Below, in pieces: positions 56,562 to 64,000 of a DNA stretch of 64,000 nucleotides; the stretch's first letter is position 1; every line of letters starts with the position of its first letter. Where the stretch lies: NCBI GenBank assembly GCA_019096155.1, contig JAHCVI010000001.1:310001-374000 (forward strand). The letters run 5' to 3'. The DNA is from Staphylotrichum longicolle (lineage: Eukaryota; Ascomycota; Sordariomycetes; Sordariales; Chaetomiaceae). The notes under the pieces are model-generated. The model did no database searches. It was not told the DNA's origin and worked only from the letters and a program-made list of their open reading frames with translations. Made by a program: the position numbers and the translations under genes.

Positions 56562-57830
56562 AATTCTTCACTTTGAACAAGCTTGATGCAGTGACTACGA
56601 CAAGGCCTTTGGTGCTGCGATGATACTTATTCTGAAAGCAGCTTGATGTTGTCTCCGCAGTGGTTGAGTCACTCGGCTCAGCATGCCTTAAGTCCGCCAC
56701 TCCCCGCGCTCGGTTCGCTCGAGGGACCCTGTCAAATGTGTGCCGGCCAGTGACGTCCCGTCACATTCGGCCTCGCTTTGAAGCCATACGCCGAGGGAGA
56801 GCGATTGCCTCTGAGTCAAACCAGACCGCCTTTATTCCTCTCGTCAAATCCTGTGTGAAAGAGCCCAAGTTTTGTTGAAAAATGGATCTCCCCGATTGCC
56901 AGTTGCAACCGAGGTGTGGTTAGTACCCTTAAGTTCAACAAGTTCGAGTGCGCAACCCGGAACTGATGTTCTCGTGTCTCAATCAAAAAGATTACCAGGA
57001 GGAAGTCAGTAAGCGAATGCCAACGAGGGACTCCCAACCAAAGAGGAATAGAGAATACTCAGGGATGGGTGGTCAGACATTGCTGGAGGCCGTTGTAATC
57101 GACGTCTTGTGGCTGAAGGATGCGGCTTGAAGAGATGGGACCAGAGAAATTCCCGGAGGCCATGCTGCGTGTTCAATGCATGGTGCCATTTGGCCGTCCA
57201 CTGCATGCCAAGAGTGTCATGACAAACTGAAAGAAGTGGTGCAAGCCACAGGTTGAGCACCCGGAGGAGAGTTTCCAGAGCTTTACGAGCACACTTGGCA
57301 TTGCTCCGCCTTTTCCAAGATGGCCCAGTCCGATGAGCAACGTTTCGTTCCCTTTTTCTTTCTAGAAGACATTTCCGAGGGCGTCATGTGTTTAAAACCG
57401 CAGCGCTCCGCGATTAGTGATGGAGTGTCATCAGGCGCTAGAACAGGGGGCATGAATCAGCACCTCAGGGGCCAGGGTCCAATACGAGAGAGATCTGCCC
57501 CAGAAACCAGCACTAGGCCCGTCCCGTCCCCATACCGTTGCCGTTTCCACATGTTAGCCCACGATATCCAAGAATGCGGGTGTCCAGCGTTACTATTTTT
57601 GGAAGGCGAGTGGACTTGTCGAGGACTGCCACCTTGCTGAGCGACATGGCTCCATGATGAGTAAGTTTGCCTAATCGAGTGTGTCCGAGGCGATGGAAAC
57701 ATGCAAAAACGCGGTGAACGTAGTCCAGGTGTTAGTCGGGACTTGGTATATATTGCATCGTAGTAAAGGCCCTTTTCAGTCTGTTAGTATCTCTCCCACA
57801 GCAGTGCCTCCCAAATCAACCCCTCACACA
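56562..57830. other. Divergent intergenic region
   Basis: Lies between the methyltransferase (-) and the S53 peptidase (+). No supported gene. A TATA-like element at 57747-57754 precedes the peptidase. Confidence 0.5.
57747..57754 (+). promoter_or_regulatory. TATA-like element for S53 peptidase
   Basis: TATATATT about 80 bp upstream of ATG 57831. Confidence 0.45.
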
Positions 57831-59902
57831 ATGGTCTTTTCAGGGGTGGCCTACACCCTTTACGCTGCGGTGGTCTTTGCCGTCGCAGCTCATGCTCATC
57901 CCTCGCAGCCTACCAAGATAATCCACGAGAAGCGGGATGTCGTTCACGGCCAGTGGAACAAGGTCGGCCGTGCCGCGGCAGACACTCCCATCACCCTCCG
58001 CATCGGCCTGAAGCAGCGCAACCTCGAGCGCGCTGAAGAATTCATGCACGCCATCTCCAACCCCCGCTCCGAAACCTACGGCCAGCACTGGACGCCAGAG
58101 CAAGTCGCTGAAGTATTTGCCCCTTCCAACGAGGCCATTACCGAGACGGAGCAATGGCTCCTCGGCGAGGGTGTGCCCAGCGATCACATCCTGAAAACCA
58201 CCGGCCGGAACTGGATCAAGGTCTCGACGACCGTTGGCAAGGCCGAGTCGCTGCTCGACACGACCTACAATGTCTACGAAGACGGCGGTGCTCGGCTTGT
58301 TGCATGCGAGTCATACAGCGTCCCGGCTGCAATCCAGGGGCACATCGACCTGGTCGCCCCCACCATCCAGTTTGACGAGAGGGAGGCCATCGTCACCACC
58401 CGCGGACTCAAGCGACGTGACGAGGCCCTCGCCCCCAAGTTCAAGAAGCTCCCGCACGGCCGTCCCGAGGCAGACTCGCTGAAGAACTGTAGCGAGGTCA
58501 CCACGCCTGCTTGTCTCCGAGCCCTGTCAGTGTCTTTCCCCTGTTGACTCGTCATGAACCCTGACTGACACAGCCGTAGGTACGACATTCCCAAGAATGT
58601 CAAGCCCGTGAAGGGTAACAGCTACGGTATCGTCGAGTTTGCCCCGCAGAGCTACAACCAGGACGACCTCAACGCCTTCTTCACTGTCTACGGCAGCGGC
58701 AAGATCCCCAACGGCACCGAGCCCATCTTCAACGGCATCGACGGCGGCTACCTGTCCACCGAGTCCGGCTCCGGCATCCGCGGCGAATCCAACCTTGACC
58801 TGTGCTACGCCATGTCACTCACCTACCCGCAGAACGTGACCCTGTATCAAGTCGGCGACAGCGTGGTCTGGAACCCGGCGACCAACAACAACTTCCTGGA
58901 CGCCATCGACGGCTCCTACTGCACGACCGACGGCGGCGACGACCCGGTCTGGGACGCCGTGTACCCGCACGACGACACGTACAACCCGGGGGCGTACACG
59001 GGCCAGCCCATGTGCGGCGTCTACAACGCGACCAAGGTCATCTCGGTGTCGTACGGCAGCAACGAGGACAGCCGCCCGGCCAATTACCGCGCCCGCGAGT
59101 GCGCCGAGTACATGAAGCTTGGCCTCATGGGCGTGACCGTCCTGTTCTCTTCGGGCGACACCGGCGTCGCCGGCCTCAGGAGCCAGTGCGTCAAGCCCGA
59201 CGGCTCGTACACCCCCGTCGCTGCGGACTACGGCCGGTTCAACCCCAGTATGTTCCCCCCCCCCCCCTTTTTCTTTTTCCTCCCGCATCCTGCACCCCCT
59301 TCCTTCGACAGCACAACCATAAAGTGATTAACAACGTGTCTCAGTGTTCCCCGGCACCTGCCCCTGGATCACCTCGGTTGGCGGCACCGCCCTCCCGGCG
59401 GGCAAGCCCATCAATACCCGCGAGGTGGCCACTTACGACTTCGGCTCCGGCGGCGGCTTCAGCAACCTCTTCCCGCTCCCCGCCTACCAAGCCGACGCCA
59501 TCAAGTCCTACTACAAGCACCACGACCCGGGCTACAACGCATCGCGGTACAACAACACCCAGCAGGTCCGCGGCTACCCGGACGTGGCGCTCGCCGCGCA
59601 GGACTACATCACGGGCGTCGACGGCGGGTTCATGGCCTTCTCGGGGACGTCGGCGTCGGCGCCCACGTTCGGCGCCATAATCGCGCTGATCAACGGGGAG
59701 CGGCTTAAGGCGGGCAAGGGCCCCGTGGGGTTCATCAACCCGGTGCTGTACGCGCACCGCGAGGTGTTTGAGGACGTCGTCGAGGGCAAGAACCCCGGGT
59801 GCGGCACGCCCGGTTCAGCGCGGTCGAGGGATGGGATCCCGTGACGGGGCTGGGGCGCCGAATTATAAGAAGCTGTTGAAGGTGTTTATGGCGCTGCCGT
59901 AG
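57831..59902 (+). CDS. Secreted S53 peptidase (sedolisin/tripeptidyl-peptidase), two 3' frame breaks
   Basis: An acid serine-carboxyl peptidase of the S53 family. It has a signal peptide (YTLYAAVVFAVAAHAHP) and a pro-domain (~residues 25-210: LKQRNLERAEEFMHAISNP, YGQHWTPEQVAEVF) ending at a Kex2-like KRR. In the catalytic domain, ESNLDLCYAMSLTYP carries the Glu/Asp pair, FSSGDTGVAGL the oxyanion Asp and FSGTSASAPTFGA the Ser nucleophile. Exons 57831-58525, 58580-59247 and 59345-59902 match in phase. As read, translation ends at 59844. The expected calcium-site tail (FSAVEGWDPVTGLG then APNYKKLLKVFMALP) appears in shifted frames, restored by one base near 59815 and one in the GGGG near 59849. 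It then stops at 59902. Confidence 0.88.
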
Positions 59903-60364
59903 GCGACACGGTGAGGTAATTAGTAAGAAGAAAAGGAAAAGTTGGATATGCTGTTTGGGGTTGGGTTGCAGGGGGCGCAGTCTGCTGTCAACAGGGTGTA
60001 CAATGATGAGAAGACGATTTAGATATAGCGAGCGCCAACTACCTAAGTTTCATTTAACACTACGGGTGCTGGTATCTGCGTGTTGTTCATGGTTGAGAGT
60101 GTGCTTGCATTAATCAAATAACTAGTTAGTTAACGTTAACTATAACTAACTATACAAATAGTGCGATGTGTCGGCGTCTGGCCCGCTGTTTTTGGCTGGT
60201 GCGGACCCGCTATTTTCAGCGAGCTCAAGCCCGAGCGCGAACCGACCACCGCTTCCTTGGCTGCCTTCGTTCCTTCGCAGTGTTTCCACAGCCAGCCCCT
60301 CACCTATCCCGCCTCAACGTATTTTACATTCTCGTCTCCCGTCTCCCGGCTTTACGCTTCCGGC
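59903..60364. other. Intergenic with palindrome
   Basis: No gene is seen. It contains the inverted repeat listed at 60123-60152. Confidence 0.5.
60123..60152. repeat. Inverted repeat with 12-bp palindrome core
   Basis: TAGTTAGTTA (60123-60132) and TAACTAACTA (60143-60152) are perfect inverted arms. A nested perfect palindrome, GTTAACGTTAAC, occupies 60129-60140. Confidence 0.75.
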
Positions 60365-61328
60365 ATGGCAGAGATCGCATCAAGATCAGCGGCATCTCCA
60401 TCGACGTCGGTATCGGCTTTATCGGCGTCTACTATCCCGACTTCGGTCGAGTCGGCACAAGATGACGATGCCCTAACTACGCAATTCACCAATATACAAG
60501 ACCTCTTCGACCTAATCAATTGCACTATAGGAGATTTCCTTACTATCACACGTATAGTATTACCATCCTATTGCTCTATAGGTACCCTATTGATCATCTA
60601 TTGTAGATGTCTCTCCTAGTGTTTTTACCGAAATTGAGCGTGAGCGAGAGAAGCGACATCGCAAATTCCGTTTCCGCTGCTACGATAGCGATCGTCAGAT
60701 CCTTTTCATCACGATCCCTACCGACCTCCATGAAGCGCTCCATGTCGGGCTCTACCAAGGGTACCGTGACCAACTTGTCAGGCAGGGAAGAGAAGACAGT
60801 TGGAAAACGATCGGAACTGCTACACGTCGACCACAAGGTCATCCTAGAGGAGGAGGTAGTGGGGAGGGTGACTCAACCGGCGGTCCAAGACCAGAACGTG
60901 AAGCGAAAGATGCCTGGCCAACCCTCGTCGTCGAAGCAGGGCACTCCGAGTCAATGGCTGGATTGCGCCGCGATATGAGATGGTGGTTTTCGACGTCAGA
61001 CCACCAGGTCCAGATTGTTCTTCTCGCAAAGTTTGAACGCACTCGCTGCGCCATTATCTTGGAGAAGTGGGAGGAGGAATCCTCCATTACTCGCCCAGGA
61101 GCGATGATGACACGACATGCCGCTGCCCTTCAGCCAGTGCTCCGACAGACTATTACCATCACCCAGGATGCTACGACCGACCCTATATCGTACAATGTGA
61201 CTAGAGGCGCATTGGTATTGGGGTTTAAGCTCCTGTTTCTCCGAGATCCGGGCCCTGGAGAGGGAGATTTTGTCTTGAGCGTCCAAGAACTGGAGAAGTA
61301 CGCAAAGTACGTTTGGCGGGAATTGTAA
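60365..61328 (+). CDS. Restriction-endonuclease-like (PD-(D/E)XK type) fungal orphan protein
   Basis: Two exons, 60365-60551 and 60607-61328 (intron 60552-60606, phase 1), give 302 residues from ATG 60365 (MAEIASRSAASP). The N terminus is Ser/Thr-rich. RHRKFRFRCYDSDRQILFIT and LHEALHVGLYQGYRDQLV follow. The core is WPTLVVEAGHSESMAGLRRD, then MRWWFS and VQIVLLAKF. This 'V-V-E-x-G-x-S-E-S ... D ... W-W ... V-x-L-L-x-K' order resembles PD-(D/E)XK nuclease-fold proteins and a widespread uncharacterised fungal family. Fold and activity are inferred. Exon 2 has no ATG for ~350 bases, so the intron-containing model is preferred. It reads intact. A palindromic repeat lies about 210 bp upstream. Confidence 0.65.
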
Positions 61329-62098
61329 GATTAGTTACTTAGCAGCCAATCAGAATTGGTGTAGTTGACCCCAGCACACGTATTACAGAGTGTTTTACCC
61401 TTGCAGGCATGCCAGGGGAGTCACGATGATCCCCTGAAAGCCGAAGGCTCCCCGTGCACGCCAGACACTGGTCGGAATCTGAGGATACTCGAGTCAGACC
61501 AGGTTCTCAAATGTGTTGCAGAACGGGCATGGCTCTACCCACCCTTGCCCCTTGAGAGGTAATGAGAACGCCTCTTGTTGACGTCTGCCAAAACCCGAGA
61601 GTTGTCGCTCGTAAAAGGCCACGCGCCGCGCGGCGATGTAACCCGGAACGGCAGTCGGCGGCTAAAGGGGCCATATTTGCCTTGCTATTGCGCTTGTATG
61701 CGGGTGGGTCCCTGGGAGTTTCAGACGGCTCTTCGGGAGATCAACAGGCGATTACCCAGGAGTCATGCGTGGGGACGCGGCTTGGTTATTGGCGGGATGT
61801 GCGAAACGCTTGGCCTGAGGCCGGGTTCCAGGTTTCCACGTAGATGATCACCATAGTGAGATGCCGGGTTGGGGCGGCTCGGAGGGACAGATTGCTTTGC
61901 GGGCAGAGAGTGGGAATAGGGAACGCATAACGGAGATGTGCGAACGTGCAGCCTTGCTCGGGGTAATATCATGGTTCGGGACTCGGATGCAAAAGGCGGA
62001 CATGATAAATTTATATAGCGGCTGAGTGCTTTCCTCTTGGCCCTGTTCTCAACAACATCACGGATCGCCAATTCACTTTCTCTCGACCACTGGGCACA
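61329..62098. other. Intergenic
   Basis: 3' flank of the endonuclease-like gene and promoter of the protease-lectin gene. No gene is supported. Confidence 0.5.
62012..62017 (+). promoter_or_regulatory. TATA-like element for protease-lectin gene
   Basis: TATATA within TTTATATAGC, about 85 bp upstream of ATG 62099. Confidence 0.5.
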
Positions 62099-64000
62099 AT
62101 GGGCTGGCCACGGGAGGCATCGCTTACCCTCCTCCTGGCGACTGGTGCAGTTGCGAACCCAGTCCTCCGGCCACGTCAAATGCCATGGCCGGAACCGGTC
62201 CCAGCATTGTCCATCGGTCCCCTTGACTGGTCGACCGTTGTCTCGCCGATCTATTCTTCTCAAGAGCCCAGCCGCAAGACCTACTCCAACAGCAAAGTCG
62301 CCACGGCTGCTGCATCATCAGCCGACTCACTCCCGCCCTCCTCGGTCGACTGGCGCAACCGCTCCGGGCTCAACTACATCACCACCCCGCAAGACCAAGG
62401 GTCCTGCAACAGCTGCTGGGCCTTCGCCGCCACCGCCCTGATCGAGTCGATGGTGCGCATCGAGCACGGCGTGTGGAGCAAGCGCAGCGAGGCCGACGTG
62501 CACGACGGCGTGGGCGCGGCCTGCGAGAGCGTCGGCAACGCCGAGGAGACGCTGGCGTGGGTGGCGGGTCAGGGCGCCGAGTGGCTCAACAAGCCCAACG
62601 CGACGGCCCCCGGGGTCGCAGACTGGCCGTGCGATCCCTACGAGGCGACGCAGCACGGCTATGAGCACTGCAAGGACCGGTCCGGGAGGGCGACGCACAT
62701 CCCGTATTTCCAGGCGCTGGGCGTGATTGAGGACCAGAAGCGGTGGCTGGATGAGTACGGGCCGATCATTGCGACGTTTATTTTGTATGACGACTTTGGG
62801 TCGTGGAAGCCGACGGGCGACGAGAGTGTGTATAAGTGGGATCAGGTGTCCAAGTCGACGGGGAATCATCTCGCGCTGGTGGTTGGGTACGATGACCAGA
62901 GGCAGGCGTGGATTATCAAGAATTCGTGGGGGAAGGGGTGGGGGAAGGATGGGTTTGTTTATTTTGCGTGAGTGCTCCTGAGCGGAATCGTCTTGGTTCA
63001 TCAAAGTCTGACATTGTGAATGACAGCTACGACAACGCCAATATCGACAACTGGACCAAGTACGGCCTGACCAACGTCAACCCCGACCCCTGGACACGGA
63101 AGCGGCACCAGAGCGGGAGCATGCTGCAGTCCGGCAACGGCGAGACGCACCGCAACTTCGAGCTCCTTGTCGGCAACTCCGCCGGTGATGGGTTCTCTCA
63201 TGTGTCAAGAGACGGCAGCTCTGCAAAGTGGGCCAAGGTCTCCGACATTGCTGGCAGTGGCATCGTCGGCCAACCGGCGATTGTCGGGACCTCCTTTAAC
63301 CGGGACTTTCACGCTGTTGGTCGTGACAAGGACGAGACCGTGCGGCAGTGGGCATACAGCCAGTCAGGCAAGAAATGGTCACAGGTCTCGACCGTAACGG
63401 GCAAGAAGATTGACGGTTTCCCCGGCCTTGCCCAGAGCGATGGTTCCCAATTGGTGATGGTGGTGAAACACGCGGACGGAACCCTGAACGAGGTATGCTG
63501 CCCCTTTACCCCTATCCCGAGACAAACACTGACAACCCCAGTGGCAACAACCCCCCAACAGCACGACTTGGACGCAAACCAACTCCCTCATCGCAAGTAA
63601 CATCGTTCAGAGCGGCCCCTCGCTCATCCAAAGCAACGTCGGATTCGACATGTACAACAAGCAAGGCACCTCCCGCGGCAACCTCTACACCGTCGCGGTC
63701 CGCACCGACGGCAAACTGCAGCTCTTTTGGCGCAGCGGCCAAGACGCCGCAAAGTGGTCCGCAGGGGAGGTGTTTGGCTCGGGCATCCCGCTCGACACGC
63801 CGCCCGTCATGATCCAGGACTTTCTCAACACGGCCAGCGAGTCGAGCGTCGGCGGGTTTCAGCTAGCTGTTGCTGCGAACGGCAGTTTGCAGCACTGGGA
63901 GCGGGTGAACGACGACATCCAGACCAGGGCGCCCGTGGAGGGTGCGCAGGGGAAGTGGCAGCTGGTGGAGACGGCCGGGACGGGGGTCAAGCATGTGTGG
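62099..64000 (+). CDS. Secreted papain-like protease fused to PLL-type beta-propeller lectin (partial)
   Basis: Exons 62099-62967, 63027-63492 and 63542 onward (phases close) give at least 598 residues, and the gene runs off the window. A short signal sequence (LTLLLATGAVANP) and a pro-segment of ~60 residues lead to a C1A papain-like domain. It shows VDWRN, the oxyanion Gln and catalytic Cys in QDQGSCNSCWAFAAT (Q100, C106), the catalytic His in TGNHLALVVGYD (H257) and the Asn in IIKNSWGKGWG (N275). After intron 1 begin repeated blades: NFELLVGNSAGDGFSHVSRD...KWAKV, DFHAVGRDKDETVRQWAYS...KWSQV, SGPSLIQSNVG...KLQLFWRS..KWSAG and VGGFQLAVAANGSLQHWERV. These match the 'P-x-L-I-Q ... N-F-E-L-V ... 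L-x-H-x-W-R' pattern of PLL-like seven-bladed propeller lectins. A role in binding glycans on a target while cutting protein is inferred. Confidence 0.85.

Noticed and set aside
1..64000. CRISPR array, bacterial operons, rRNA genes or a complete transposon
   Set aside because: No spaced repeats, rRNA-like sequence, transposase, reverse transcriptase or LTR pair could be recognised by eye.

Overview
The window is nuclear DNA of a filamentous ascomycete. The best guess is a sordariomycete, possibly Sordariales, judged from general character only. The evidence is spliceosomal introns of 48-175 nt with GT..AG borders, GC-rich codons, two HET-domain genes, PTH11-like, MFS and Zn2Cys6 families typical of Pezizomycotina, and a tRNA-Glu with a short intron. 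Gene density is moderate, with about 20 protein genes separated by long gene-poor stretches.

Layout. 0.4-15.4 kb is mostly housekeeping: the splicing ubiquitin ligase Prp19 (+), an acidic RING-like protein with SUMO-interaction-like motifs (+), a caspase-like protease (-), a large basic/disordered protein with a PIP-box-like motif (-), and an SRPK-like kinase (-). 15.7-22.5 kb is poor in genes: a fragmented reading region (-) and one orphan ORF (+). 22.5-36.6 kb is metabolic and transport: an FAD monooxygenase broken by one base, a PTH11-like membrane protein, a Dal5-like permease, and a DHA2 drug-efflux-type transporter divergent from a Zn2Cys6 regulator whose 3' third is frame-broken. 37.2-42.8 kb holds a HET protein, a chromodomain fragment, a kinase C-lobe remnant and a large secreted protein. 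45-53.1 kb holds tRNA-Glu(CTC), an HPP membrane protein, a Nudix hydrolase, and a divergent pair for tryptophan breakdown: indoleamine 2,3-dioxygenase and kynureninase. 53.1-64 kb holds a second HET gene with a nonsense codon, an O-methyltransferase, an S53 peptidase, a restriction-endonuclease-like gene, and a secreted papain-like protease fused to a PLL-type beta-propeller lectin that runs off the window.

Two themes stand out. First, many otherwise well-conserved genes (FAD monooxygenase, HPP, Nudix, IDO, S53, caspase-like, Zn2Cys6) carry one-base frame shifts, mostly losses in G/C-rich runs. That looks more like residual sequence error than decay, but reads are needed to decide. Second, the right end combines allorecognition-type (HET) genes with secreted proteases and a protease-lectin fusion, an accessory and possibly defence-related neighbourhood. 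Exon borders given below were derived by eye from splice signals and frame continuity.
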